This document shows positions 42,683-51,191 of a DNA stretch of 64,000 nucleotides, piece by piece. Source of the stretch: Bacillota bacterium (GTDB taxonomy: Bacteria > Bacillota > Clostridia > Lachnospirales > Lachnospiraceae); assembly GCA_023399055.1 (NCBI GenBank), contig JAEWQV010000015.1, positions 124,001-188,000 of the forward strand, given 5' to 3'. The position numbers and the translations under genes were made by a program. A model generated the notes under the pieces. That model was not told the origin of the DNA and did no database searches. It saw only the letters and a list, made by a program, of their open reading frames with translations. Numbering within the stretch: the stretch's first letter is position 1; every line of letters begins with the position of its first letter.

Positions 42683-43966
42683 ATGGGGGAGTTTTTTACT
42701 TCAGTACATCTTAAAGAAGACCTATGTATGGGCTGCATCAACTGTATTAAACGTTGTCCAACCCAGGCGATTAGAGTAAGGAATGGGAAAGCAGTAATTA
42801 CGAAAGAGTTCTGCATTGACTGTGGAGAATGTATTCGAATCTGCCCTCATCATGCAAAAGAAGCTACTTATGATTCACCCGAAATCATGAAGAAATTTGA
42901 TTATACAGTAGCATTACCCCCGCCATCCTTATATGGACAATTCAATCATTTAGAAGATGTTAATATTGTTTTATCTGCCTTGAAAAAAATGGGATTTGAT
43001 GATGTCTATGAAGTGAGTAGTGCCGCAGAGTTAGTATCGGAAGCTTCTAGAGCTTATGTCTCAGAGCATAAAGAGAAATGGCCAATTATCAGTACAGCGT
43101 GTCCTAGTGTGGTACGTCTTATTCAAGTACGATTTCCTAATTTAATAGAACATTTGCTACCGATCTGTGCCCCGGTTGACCTGGCAGCCTCAAAAGCTAA
43201 GGATATTGCTATGGAAATAACAGGACTCCCCAGGGAGAAGATCGGTATTATTTTTATATCTCCCTGTCCAGCAAAAGTTACAGCAGTAAAATCAACCATT
43301 GGGGTGGACCATAGTGAAATAGATGGGGTCTTAGCTATGAAGGAAGTCTATCCTATCTTGCTACCTCTTATGAAGCAAAGTATTGATGATACAGAAGAAC
43401 TTAGTAATTCCGGACGGATAGGAATTGGTTGGGGTGTTACAGGCGGAGAAGCAGGAGGGTTATTCTCCGAAAGTTACCTGGCAGCAGATGGCATAGAGAA
43501 TGTTATTCGAATTCTTGAAGATCTAGAGGATGATAAGTTTGATCAATTGGAGTTCATCGAATTAAATGCCTGTGCAGGTGGTTGTGTGGGAGGAGTTCTA
43601 ACAGTAGAAAATCCGTATCTAGCTAAGGTAAAACTAAAAAGACTTAGAAAATATCTGCCGGTTGCCTGTAATCATTTAAAACAAATTAGGCATGAAAGTA
43701 CTTACTGGACAAACGATGTGCATTATGAACCGGTATTCAATATAGGAAAGAATATGAAAGAGAGCATTACCAATATGGCGAGAGTCGAGGAACTTTGCAA
43801 GAAGTTCCCGGGACTTGATTGTGGATCTTGTGGTGCACCTACCTGTAAGGCCTTGGCAGAAGATATTGTCCGAGGTGTTGCCCATGAACAGGACTGTATC
43901 CATATTCTTAGGGATTATATACATAAGCTATCCGGTGAATTATCGAGACTGGATATTAAGAAATAG
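42683..43966 (+). CDS. Sensory-type [FeFe] hydrogenase homologue
   Basis: A 427-residue protein starting at ATGGGGGAG, seven bases after GGGAGG. Two [4Fe-4S] motifs (CMGCINCIKRCP, CIDCGECIRICP) precede a hydrogenase H-domain with STACPSVVR, SPCPAK and NACAGGCVGG. These retain the four Cys expected to hold the H-cluster. L1 has Ala-Cys where catalytic enzymes have TSC(C/S)P, a change reported for HydS-like putative sensors; L2 and L3 are also diverged. At the C-terminus is a four-Cys Fe-S domain (DCGSCGAPTCKALAEDIVRG). It probably senses H2 or redox state rather than turning over H2. Confidence 0.88.
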   Translation: MGEFFTSVHLKEDLCMGCINCIKRCPTQAIRVRNGKAVITKEFCIDCGECIRICPHHAKEATYDSPEIMKKFDYTVALPPPSLYGQFNHLEDVNIVLSALKKMGFDDVYEVSSAAELVSEASRAYVSEHKEKWPIISTACPSVVRLIQVRFPNLIEHLLPICAPVDLAASKAKDIAMEITGLPREKIGIIFISPCPAKVTAVKSTIGVDHSEIDGVLAMKEVYPILLPLMKQSIDDTEELSNSGRIGIGWGVTGGEAGGLFSESYLAADGIENVIRILEDLEDDKFDQLEFIELNACAGGCVGGVLTVENPYLAKVKLKRLRKYLPVACNHLKQIRHESTYWTNDVHYEPVFNIGKNMKESITNMARVEELCKKFPGLDCGSCGAPTCKALAEDIVRGVAHEQDCIHILRDYIHKLSGELSRLDIKK

Positions 43967-44064
43967 ATAACTAAAATAAGTAGTTGGAGCAAATATATTT
44001 AACTTTGCAAATACGGGTGTATGGTACAATATTTGCAGGTAATTAGAAAGGCATGGTTCTTCGG

Positions 44065-44400
44065 ATGAAGGTTAAGGGTTTGATGGAAGTAAAGGAGTTT
44101 CAATTAGTTAATCAAGGCTTTGATTTAGACAGAGAAATAGGAGGAGTCTATTGTTGTGATTTGCTTAGTATTGCAATGGGGAGAATGCCAGCAAATTCTG
44201 CATGGGTAACTGTTATGGGTAACATGAATACACTTGCTGTCGGTTCCTTAGCTGATGCAGCCTGTATTATTCTTGCGGAAGGCAGTAACCTTGATGAAGC
44301 AGCCTTGAGTAAAGCAAAGGAGCAAGGAATTACAGTATATAAGACGGAGCTCCCTATATTTGAAGCAGCTTTAATAATTCATCAGCAGTTAAATGCATAG
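44065..44400 (+). CDS. DRTGG-domain protein 2
   Basis: A DRTGG domain of 111 residues with the family motifs LDREIGGVYCCDLLSIAMGR and ADAACIILAEG. I prefer ATG 44065, because family members begin MxVKxL and because the leader AGAAAGGCATGGTT (44045-44058) sits at nearly the same distance as before the first DRTGG gene. The ATG at 44053 lies one base after AAAGG, too close. It overlaps the PHP gene by eight bases. Function unknown. Confidence 0.8.
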   Translation: MKVKGLMEVKEFQLVNQGFDLDREIGGVYCCDLLSIAMGRMPANSAWVTVMGNMNTLAVGSLADAACIILAEGSNLDEAALSKAKEQGITVYKTELPIFEAALIIHQQLNA

Positions 44401-45109
44401 GCTTTCCTACGACCTTCATATACATTCCTGCCTTTCTCCCTGTGGCGATGTAGATATGACACCAGCTAACATTGTAGGGATGTCCGCACTTAAAGAGTTA
44501 GACATCATAGCAGTGACTGATCATAATTCCTGCAAAAATTGCCCTGCGGTTTTACACTGGGCAGAGAATTATAACCTAATTGCGCTTCCGGGTATGGAAC
44601 TTTGTACAATTGAAGAAGTCCATGCCTTATGCTTGTTTGCTGACTTAGAGGCTGCGATGAGCTTTGATAACTATGTATATTCCAAGCTGATTAAAATCCA
44701 AAATAAGGAAAGTGTCTTTGGTAAACAGGAGATTTATAATGAATTGGAGGAAATAGTGGGGACGGAACCATATTTACTTATCAATGCCACAGAGATATCG
44801 TTCTCAGATTTGGGTGAATTAATGAGAGAATTTCGGGGTATCTATATTCCTGCACACTTGGATAAGAATTCTTACAGTTTACTTTCCAATCTTGGATTTG
44901 TACCACCGGATTCAGATTTTATGGTAGCAGAACTTGCGAATGTAACACATCGGGAAGAAATAGTTAATCGAAATCCCTATTTGAAACAATGTAATATTAT
45001 TTCAAATTCCGATGCACATATGTTGGGTAACATTAACGAGGCAATACACTTTATGGAATGTCCAAGCAGAAAGAAAGAAGATATCCTAAGGAGGATAACA
45101 TCGAGGTAA
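44393..45109 (+). CDS. PHP-domain phosphoesterase
   Basis: A 238-residue PHP-domain protein with the metal-binding motifs DLHIHSCLSPCGD, VTDHNSC, PGMELCT, PAHLDK and SNSDAH. The family hydrolyses phosphoesters, such as histidinol phosphate, nucleotides and DNA 3' ends. This one belongs to the stand-alone type that clusters with hydrogenase sensors. It is the last gene of the cluster, translationally coupled to the DRTGG gene. Its substrate might be a signalling nucleotide; that is conjecture. Confidence 0.85.
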   Translation: MHRLSYDLHIHSCLSPCGDVDMTPANIVGMSALKELDIIAVTDHNSCKNCPAVLHWAENYNLIALPGMELCTIEEVHALCLFADLEAAMSFDNYVYSKLIKIQNKESVFGKQEIYNELEEIVGTEPYLLINATEISFSDLGELMREFRGIYIPAHLDKNSYSLLSNLGFVPPDSDFMVAELANVTHREEIVNRNPYLKQCNIISNSDAHMLGNINEAIHFMECPSRKKEDILRRITSR

Positions 45110-45333
45110 TGTGGATATAACAGTCTTGTGAAATGAAGTATGTGGATAACTATTATTTCTTATATGGGTGTTTTAATTTGAAGTTTGATTATTTAAACAT
45201 AAGGGAATGCATCATTTACTAGTAATGGTTCTGCTTTGACGTACTTGTATTATTATAACGATATGTTATAATCGATATAGATTGAGTGTGATAAATCATA
45301 CGAAGTATTTATTTGGACAAAGGAGTTTACTAT

Positions 45334-46725
45334 ATGAATTTAATTGATATTAGAGAATTATATCGTAACAAAGAACAGTACATTGGCAATACAGTTGAAA
45401 TTGGTGGCTGGGTAAGAAGTATTCGTGATTCCAAAACTTTTGGATTTATAGTTGTAAATGATGGTACCTATTTTGAGCCACTTCAGGTTGTGTACCATGA
45501 TGCTTTAGAGAACTTTGCAACCATATCTAAGCTGAATGTTGGATCAGCAATTATTATTAAAGGTGAATTAGTTGCTACGCCACAGGCAAAGCAACCATTT
45601 GAAATACAGGCAAAGGAAATAATAGTGGAAGGAACCTCTACAGCGGATTATCCACTACAGAAAAAGAGACATACCTTAGAATTCCTTCGTACCATGACAC
45701 ATTTAAGAGCAAGAACCAACACCTTTCAGGCTGTTTTCCGTGTTCGTTCCTTAATCGCTTATGCAATTCATCAGTATTTTCAGGATAGAGACTTTGTTTA
45801 CGTTCATACCCCAATCATCACAGGCAGTGACTGTGAGGGTGCAGGCGAAATGTTCAGAGTAACCACCCTGGATCTTAACAACTTACCAAGAACCAAGGAA
45901 GGCGAGCTTGATAAGACACAGGATTTCTTTGGGAAAGAGACTAATCTTACCGTAAGTGGTCAGTTAAATGGTGAGACTTACGCTATGGCATTTAAGAATA
46001 TCTATACCTTTGGCCCAACCTTCCGTGCCGAGAATTCTAACACCACACGTCATGCCGCAGAGTTCTGGATGATTGAGCCAGAGATCGCATTTGCAGATCT
46101 GCAAGACGACATGGCAATGGCAGAAGGAATGCTGAAATATGTTATCAACTATGTATTAGAGCATGCACCAGAAGAAATGCAGTTCTTTAACCAATTCATT
46201 GATCAGGGACTTTTAGAACGCCTTCAAAATGTGGTTAGTTCTGAATTTGGACATGTTACCTACACTGAAGCAATTGATATTCTGACAAAGAATAATGACA
46301 ACTTTGATTATAAAGTTACCTGGGGTTGTGACCTTCAGACCGAGCATGAGCGTTATTTGACCGAACAAGTATTTAAGAAGCCAGTATTCGTTACTGATTA
46401 TCCTAAGGATATCAAAGCATTCTACATGAAGATGAACGACGATAACAAGACGGTAGCAGCAATGGACTTATTAGTGCCTGGAATTGGTGAGATTATCGGA
46501 GGAAGTCAGAGAGAGGATGATTACGATAAGCTTGTGAAGAGAATGGAAGAAATGAAGCTAAATGCAGAAGATTATGAGTTCTATTTAGACCTTCGTAAGT
46601 ATGGTTCTGCAAGACATGCTGGCTTTGGACTTGGTTTTGAGCGTACCGTAATGTACCTTACTGGCATGGGTAACATCAGAGATGTTGTTCCATTCCCTAG
46701 AACTGTTGGTAATTGCGATTTGTAA
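45334..46725 (+). CDS. asnS: Asparaginyl-tRNA synthetase
   Basis: A 463-residue class IIb synthetase charging tRNA-Asn, with an N-terminal OB-fold (VEIGGWVRSIRDSKTFGFI), motif 2 FRAENSNTTRHAAEFWMIE and motif 3 GFGLGFERTVMYLTGM. The start is ATG 45334, eight bases after AAAGGAG; the TTG seven codons upstream lies before that site. I find no T-box in the 224-base leader. A terminator follows. Confidence 0.96.
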   Translation: MNLIDIRELYRNKEQYIGNTVEIGGWVRSIRDSKTFGFIVVNDGTYFEPLQVVYHDALENFATISKLNVGSAIIIKGELVATPQAKQPFEIQAKEIIVEGTSTADYPLQKKRHTLEFLRTMTHLRARTNTFQAVFRVRSLIAYAIHQYFQDRDFVYVHTPIITGSDCEGAGEMFRVTTLDLNNLPRTKEGELDKTQDFFGKETNLTVSGQLNGETYAMAFKNIYTFGPTFRAENSNTTRHAAEFWMIEPEIAFADLQDDMAMAEGMLKYVINYVLEHAPEEMQFFNQFIDQGLLERLQNVVSSEFGHVTYTEAIDILTKNNDNFDYKVTWGCDLQTEHERYLTEQVFKKPVFVTDYPKDIKAFYMKMNDDNKTVAAMDLLVPGIGEIIGGSQREDDYDKLVKRMEEMKLNAEDYEFYLDLRKYGSARHAGFGLGFERTVMYLTGMGNIRDVVPFPRTVGNCDL

Positions 46726-46790
46726 TAAGATTCTTAATATTATGTAAAGTTAGTGATTGATTTTAATATACAATTAAGATTAAATGATAG

Positions 46791-46832
46791 AAACTCCTAT
46801 GTTTGCCCACAAAAGCCAACCTAGGAGTTTTT
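46791..46832 (+). terminator. asnS terminator
   Basis: The stem AAACTCCTA / TAGGAGTTT with T residues following, 66 bases after the stop codon. Confidence 0.82.
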
Positions 46833-46898
46833 GTTATGAATTAAAATTGATCACAGCTCATATTAGTCATCAAGTTATATGATTTTCACTGAAATAGT

Positions 46899-47489
46899 CT
46901 ATAATTTCTTTTCCTTTACTAGTTTCATTCTTTTATTAAGAATACCTACAATCATAGTAATATAAATAATATTAAATAGTAAAAATAATAAGAAGAGTAC
47001 TAACAGCATAAATTCCGTGAAAGAGGAGATGCCACTAAAAAATATTGCATTTATTGAAGAACTAAAACCACAAAATTGTAGCATAAATAGTAAAAGATAA
47101 AAAAGGCTATAGTCTTTCAAAAGCTTAGTATAAAGTAGAATCTTTGATTCATTATCTGTAAATATAGCAGTATGTTTATTATCAGTTCTTATTCTTCTGA
47201 AGTAATACCATTTACCATTATATATACCATTGCTTTCATATACCTCTTCCCACCCTGCATCGGCAAATAACTGGTGATAGCTATCATTATTCTCTTCTTC
47301 TTTCACATAATCCAACTGGTAAATGTAGTCCATGGGCTCACATTGTATAAACTCGTATTTGGAAGGAAGACCACCCTGAAATTTGACAAAGACCCAACCT
47401 TCTTTTGCCATCTTTGAGAGGAATTCCTCTTCTTTTTCGTATTGATGAGGAAGAAAGGTTTTTCTTACAACTTTCTTATTTATCTCCAT
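46899..47489 (-). CDS. DUF2812 membrane protein
   Basis: A 196-residue DUF2812 protein. The N-terminal soluble domain has the family pattern EEEFLSKMAKEGWVFVKFQGG and GWEEVYESNGIYNGKWYYFRR; two membrane helices lie at about 128-150 and 160-185. DUF2812 genes nearly always follow a padR gene, as here, where they overlap by 14 bases. It is probably the effector of that regulator, perhaps in envelope stress, with unknown biochemistry. Confidence 0.88.
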   Translation of the reverse strand: MEINKKVVRKTFLPHQYEKEEEFLSKMAKEGWVFVKFQGGLPSKYEFIQCEPMDYIYQLDYVKEEENNDSYHQLFADAGWEEVYESNGIYNGKWYYFRRIRTDNKHTAIFTDNESKILLYTKLLKDYSLFYLLLFMLQFCGFSSSINAIFFSGISSFTEFMLLVLFLLFLLFNIIYITMIVGILNKRMKLVKEKKL

Positions 47490-47799
47490 ATTCTAAAACC
47501 CCCATACCATTATTATATAATTCTTTTAACCGTTCAACTTCTGTTTGTAAAAGTAGTGTACCGTTATTCGTTATTTTATAATATTTGCGTTTATTTTCTT
47601 CGTTTGTCATTTCTACAAGTTTTGCTTGTTCAAGTTTCGATAGAGTACCATATAAGGTACCAGGACCAAGATTAATACGTTCTTTTGTAATTTCACTCAC
47701 ATACTGCATTATGGCATAGCCATGTCTCTCCTGTATTAGTGATAATAAAATATAGTAGGCAGTTTCGCTCATGGGAATGAATGCTTTATAATCACCCAT
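47476..47799 (-). CDS. PadR-family transcriptional regulator
   Basis: A 107-residue PadR protein: AYYILLSLIQERHGYAIMQYV forms the first helices, GTLYGTLSKLEQAKLVE the recognition helix, and KRKYYKITNNG the wing. The C-terminal helix is for dimerisation. The start is the ATG ending at 47799, five bases after GGAGG; a TTG four codons upstream overlaps it. Four operator-like repeats (47825-47898) lie immediately upstream, so it probably represses itself and DUF2812. Confidence 0.9.
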   Translation of the reverse strand: MGDYKAFIPMSETAYYILLSLIQERHGYAIMQYVSEITKERINLGPGTLYGTLSKLEQAKLVEMTNEENKRKYYKITNNGTLLLQTEVERLKELYNNGMGVLEYGDK

Positions 47800-47824
47800 A
47801 ATATCCTCCAATTTCTAAAGTACA

Positions 47825-47898
47825 ATACATCACGACTTGATGTATCGAGGCTTGATATATCGTCTTGTGATGTATTATATCGCAGCGTGATATATATG
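47825..47898 (-). promoter_or_regulatory. PadR operator array
   Basis: Four tandem units of 14-17 bases, each of the form CG-N(4-5)-TGATRTAT, lie upstream of padR. They create perfect palindromes ATACATCA-N5-TGATGTAT (47825-47845) and TATATC-N7-GATATA (47876-47894). PadR operators are typically ATGT/ACAT-like inverted repeats. Confidence 0.7.
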
Positions 47899-47920
47899 TC
47901 AATATATAATGGAAATAAAT

Positions 47921-47984
47921 ATAAATAAAATACTCCTGTCTTTTCTTGTGCAGAATATAGTCTGCAGTCAAAAAGCAGGAGTAT
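47921..47984 (-). terminator. Terminator of phospholipase-like gene
   Basis: The stem CAGGAGTAT / ATACTCCTG with an inner CTGCAG stem. On the minus strand TTTTATTTATATTT follows. It lies about 40 bases after the stop codon at 48025. Confidence 0.7.
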
Positions 47985-48024
47985 GTCTGTAAACAGATAA
48001 TAAAGGAAGGATTGGCGGTTTTTA

Positions 48025-48600
48025 TCAGGATAAATTAAAAACGGGGTTTTCTTCTTGAAATACGGTAGGATATTTAATATTTTTTATTATTACTTCACCC
48101 ACCAGTACAGCAGCTGAGATTGCGTAATCAATATCTTTTATCATGCTGGGTGGGTGAGCTAAATATTCTGCTTGTAGATACAGTATGATAGAGGCAATAT
48201 CATTCTTGTAGGGATGGGCTTTTACAAAGATCTTATTACGCTTATTATAATGTACTTTATGAAGCTCAATATGCTGCTGCAGTTCGTAGCTAACGTGCTG
48301 TAAATGATGAGTGTGAATTTCTTCATTTAGATGATAATAGCAAAAGAAATCACATAAAAAGTGACATAATTCACCTAGCGAAGTGGAGAAATCCCTTAAA
48401 GATAAGTCCTCTTTTTCAATCCTTCTTTTTAAACTTAGTACGGAGGGGAGAGAATTTTCTAAAGTGTGATGGCCTTGTTTATTCCAAGGTAAATCAGGTT
48501 TAATATTGCCAAACGAAAAAGCGGCTTGGTCTAAGTTAATCATATCCTTAAAGTGCTGATATAATATGTCTGACATATAAAGATGTGTGAAAAAATACAT
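48025..48600 (-). CDS. Zinc-dependent phospholipase C-like protein
   Basis: A 191-residue protein of the zinc-dependent phospholipase C family (Pfam 00882 type). Motifs are MYFFTHLYMSDIL, SFGNIKPD, QGHHTLENS and GELCHFLCDFFCYYH. These place several His and Asp residues as in the trinuclear zinc site of bacterial phospholipase C. No signal peptide is evident, so it may act inside the cell; many family members are uncharacterised. The start is the second ATG (48600), seven bases after GGGAG; the first is too close to the site. Confidence 0.8.
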   Translation of the reverse strand: MYFFTHLYMSDILYQHFKDMINLDQAAFSFGNIKPDLPWNKQGHHTLENSLPSVLSLKRRIEKEDLSLRDFSTSLGELCHFLCDFFCYYHLNEEIHTHHLQHVSYELQQHIELHKVHYNKRNKIFVKAHPYKNDIASIILYLQAEYLAHPPSMIKDIDYAISAAVLVGEVIIKNIKYPTVFQEENPVFNLS

Positions 48601-48799
48601 AGGCATTCTCCCTTATAAAATAAACCAACTTACAGTTCTATTATACAATACTATTTCGTTTATAATCTGAAAGCCAGGTCAAATGTAACTCATATTTTTG
48701 TTAATTGTATTTGTAGGGACTGTTCATCATTGGTATTGAGGGTGCGTTTCATGTTACCATTGCTAATACAGATAAAATAACAAGTCCCTTCACTTGGCA

Positions 48800-48850
48800 T
48801 AAATAAATAGAGTTGTAAAATACTCACTCATGGCAAGTATCTAACAACTC
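48800..48850 (-). terminator. Terminator of LCP gene
   Basis: GAGTTGT / ACAACTC with a continuing imperfect stem (AATACT / AGTAT). On the minus strand TATTTATTTAT follows. It begins 32 bases after the stop codon. Confidence 0.65.
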
Positions 48851-48881
48851 CATTCTATAGCAACTTAATTAGTAACTAGAA

Positions 48882-50084
48882 TTACTTATTGATTACTTCA
48901 TTGGCTTCTGCAGTAACGGTTTTGCCATTAATTAATTCTGCAATTTCCTGACGGGTAGCTTCCCAATCCTTTATTTTTAATACAGACACATTTCTAGATC
49001 CGATAGGGACAGATGCATTCTCAAAGCTGCCATCACTAGGAATTCGATGTGTTTCTAAACTCTTTACCTTAAGGCCTGCAGCTACTTCCAGATAGGTATT
49101 AAACTCTGCTTGTGTTATATCAGTTTTAATTTTTGCCTCTGCCAACATACTATTCATCAATAAAGCAAGGCTCACAATGTTCTTGGATTTAACCTTATCA
49201 TAAATTGCCTGTAATACAATTCGTTGTCTTTGGGTTCTTCCAAAGTCATTGTTTTCAGTTCCAGTGGAAACCTTACGTACTCTACAGTAGCCAAGAGCTT
49301 GATTACCGTTCATAAGCTGCTTTCCTTCTACCACATGACGATTTGACTTCTTGGATATGTAATTGGTTGAGTTAAGGTATTCGGCTTCTTTCTTGGTTAG
49401 TGTTATTTCTACTCCACCGATTTTATCAATAATGGTTTGAAACACATCAAAGTTAACCAGACAATAGCCATCCAGGTCGACTCCAAAGTTTAATTCTATG
49501 GTTTCATACAACAAATTAATATCACCCTTTGGATAGGCAGAATTTAATTTATTATCACTGTACCCAGGGATTTGAACATAAATATCACGCATAATGGAAG
49601 TTAGCTTTAACGTGTGGTCCGTCGTATTCATGGTGGCAATTATCATGGAATCCGTGTTTTTTGCACCGCCAATTTCTTCTACACCAATTAAAAGTATGTT
49701 AATTATCGGCTTTGTTAGCTTGTTGGTATCTTCCTCATCAGCAGTGGCTTGAAATTGAAAATTGCTATAAATATATTTACCTGCTAATTGTATGATTAAG
49801 CGGTTACCGGGCTTGGTGAACACAAGTAAACTGCCAATAGCAACTAAGACTAAAAGAACAATGGATGCAACCTTTAAGAATTTCTTTTTCTTTTTTCTCT
49901 TTCTGTTTGGCCTGGTTGGTCTTCTTGGTGGAGTCCGGTCCTCTTCATAAAAGGAATTTACCTGATCAGACAAGGAAGAATTAAGGTCTTTCATAAAGGA
50001 ATAATCATCTGTTGTCTTTTTGTTCATAAAGCTGGGGATATCAATATAGTTTTGTTCATTGTTATTTTTATTATTGTTATTCAT
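48882..50084 (-). CDS. LytR-CpsA-Psr (LCP) family protein
   Basis: A 400-residue membrane protein that by family attaches glycopolymers (teichoic acid, capsule) to peptidoglycan. A long Asn-rich and basic cytoplasmic N-terminus (about 1-68, with RPTRPNRKRKKKKK) precedes one membrane helix (about 70-90). The extracellular LCP domain shows NTDSMIIATMN, TSIMRDIYVQIPG, KLNSAYPKGDINLL and GYCRVRK with FGRTQRQRIVLQA, the phosphate-binding Arg/Asp set. It stands alone, with a terminator behind it. Confidence 0.93.
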   Translation of the reverse strand: MNNNNKNNNEQNYIDIPSFMNKKTTDDYSFMKDLNSSLSDQVNSFYEEDRTPPRRPTRPNRKRKKKKKFLKVASIVLLVLVAIGSLLVFTKPGNRLIIQLAGKYIYSNFQFQATADEEDTNKLTKPIINILLIGVEEIGGAKNTDSMIIATMNTTDHTLKLTSIMRDIYVQIPGYSDNKLNSAYPKGDINLLYETIELNFGVDLDGYCLVNFDVFQTIIDKIGGVEITLTKKEAEYLNSTNYISKKSNRHVVEGKQLMNGNQALGYCRVRKVSTGTENNDFGRTQRQRIVLQAIYDKVKSKNIVSLALLMNSMLAEAKIKTDITQAEFNTYLEVAAGLKVKSLETHRIPSDGSFENASVPIGSRNVSVLKIKDWEATRQEIAELINGKTVTAEANEVINK

Positions 50085-50217
50085 GGGTCACTCCTAGAGG
50101 CTTATATTTATATCGGATTGTATTTTGTCAACTGTTTAATGGTAACATTAAAAGAACCCGCTGTAAATCCTAAAGGTGAATCTAAGCAAGTTAAATATAA
50201 TTATAAACCTTTAGGTA

Positions 50218-50265
50218 AATAAAGAACACCTTAAGCTGGATGGAATAATCCTTAGACTTAAGGTG
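50218..50265 (-). terminator. queT terminator
   Basis: A perfect stem, CACCTTAAG / CTTAAGGTG, followed on the minus strand by TTCTTTATTT, 11 bases after the stop codon. Confidence 0.8.
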
Positions 50266-50275
50266 CAGATGTATT

Positions 50276-50764
50276 TTATTTATAGTTTTTAAATATTATG
50301 TGGCGTACACGCTCTAGTGCTAATAATAAAAGCATACCTAAAACTCCTGCTGCTAATAACTGACTTGCTCCTATAGAAAGCATCATGAGAGGAATTGGCT
50401 GTGCTTCTCCGTAAGCTGCCTTTAATACCCAAGGAATAACTAAAGCATTTACTACAATAGGTGGAATTGGAACCAGGTATTTATAACGTCTTAGGGAATA
50501 GGAAAGAAGTGCGGCAACTAACGTCGCCAAGGAACCGAATACCATATCAAGGACGTCTGCGCCTGCAAATACGGCACTTAAAAAGCATCCAATGGTAACA
50601 CCGGGTATGGCAGCAGGTGTGAAATACGGAAGTATTGTCAAAGCCTCTGCAATACGAAATTGTACAGGTCCAAAGCTGGACCATTGAAAAATGAATACCA
50701 GTACGGTATAGATGGCCGCAATGATAGCAGCCTCTGTTAGAAATTGAGTCTTTCTTTGTTTCAT
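50276..50764 (-). CDS. queT: QueT-family queuosine precursor transporter
   Basis: A 162-residue integral membrane protein with five to six helices. FQWSSFGPVQFRIAEALTILPYFTPAAIPG and CFLSAVFAGADVLDMVFGSLATL (read in parts) are the QueT signature. It is the substrate-binding S component of an ECF transporter for preQ1 or related queuosine precursors, using a shared energising module encoded elsewhere. Its leader folds as a pseudoknot of preQ1-riboswitch type, which supports the assignment. No queuosine biosynthesis genes are in the window. Confidence 0.88.
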   Translation of the reverse strand: MKQRKTQFLTEAAIIAAIYTVLVFIFQWSSFGPVQFRIAEALTILPYFTPAAIPGVTIGCFLSAVFAGADVLDMVFGSLATLVAALLSYSLRRYKYLVPIPPIVVNALVIPWVLKAAYGEAQPIPLMMLSIGASQLLAAGVLGMLLLLALERVRHIIFKNYK

Positions 50765-50769
50765 ATGGA

Positions 50770-50858
50770 ATTCTCCTTTAGTTTTGTTTTACGTGTGGAA
50801 GGTCACGAACACACGATTACCCATTGTATAGACCTTGTTTTTTAAGGGTTTGCAACTT
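50770..50858 (-). ncRNA. preQ1-type riboswitch candidate (class uncertain)
   Basis: In the queT leader, three pairings interlock on the RNA strand. ACCC (50846-50849) pairs with GGGU (50819-50822). CGUGUG pairs with CACACG (50810-50815 with 50792-50797). AAGGUC (50831-50836) pairs with GACCUU (50799-50804), which lies in the loop of the second stem, making a pseudoknot. The element ends at CTAAAGGAGAA, the queT ribosome-binding site. This is too large for preQ1-I and most resembles preQ1-III in organisation. Confidence 0.6.
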
Positions 50859-50862
50859 ATTA

Positions 50863-50890
50863 AGTATAGCATGTGAATGTGGGTTGTCAA
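50863..50890 (-). promoter_or_regulatory. queT promoter
   Basis: TTGACA (50885-50890) and TATACT (50863-50868) on the minus strand with a 16-base spacer, directly before the riboswitch. Confidence 0.7.
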
Positions 50891-51015
50891 GTGCGGGAAT
50901 ATGGAACGGATAGTAAGCAATGGCCAATAGGTATGTATATGGAGTATGGATTGGAATAGGTGATTAATATAACTGTTTGTTTTTATACTACGTTGAAGTT
51001 ATAACATGGTTGTTC

Positions 51016-51044
51016 TTGATAAAAAGGAACTATTATTATATAAT
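51016..51044 (+). promoter_or_regulatory. Promoter of the large surface protein gene
   Basis: TTGATA (51016-51021) and TATAAT (51039-51044), 17 bases apart, about 140 bases before the gene. A second possible promoter, TTGTAT-N17-TAGTAT, lies at 51138-51166. Confidence 0.6.
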
Positions 51045-51191
51045 AACCAATAAATGTATTTATACGCCATGTTTTACCATAATGCTGTTATTTTCGTGGG
51101 AATATAAAGTATAGGTTTTACAAAATAGCCTATTATTTTGTATAAAAATTACAGTATATTTAGTATGATCTAAATAGGGAGGAGAAGTGTT

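Noticed and set aside
45110..45333. T-box leader for asnS
   Set aside because: I searched by eye for the TGGN/T-box core, specifier context and terminator before asnS and found none, unlike the clear one before ileS.
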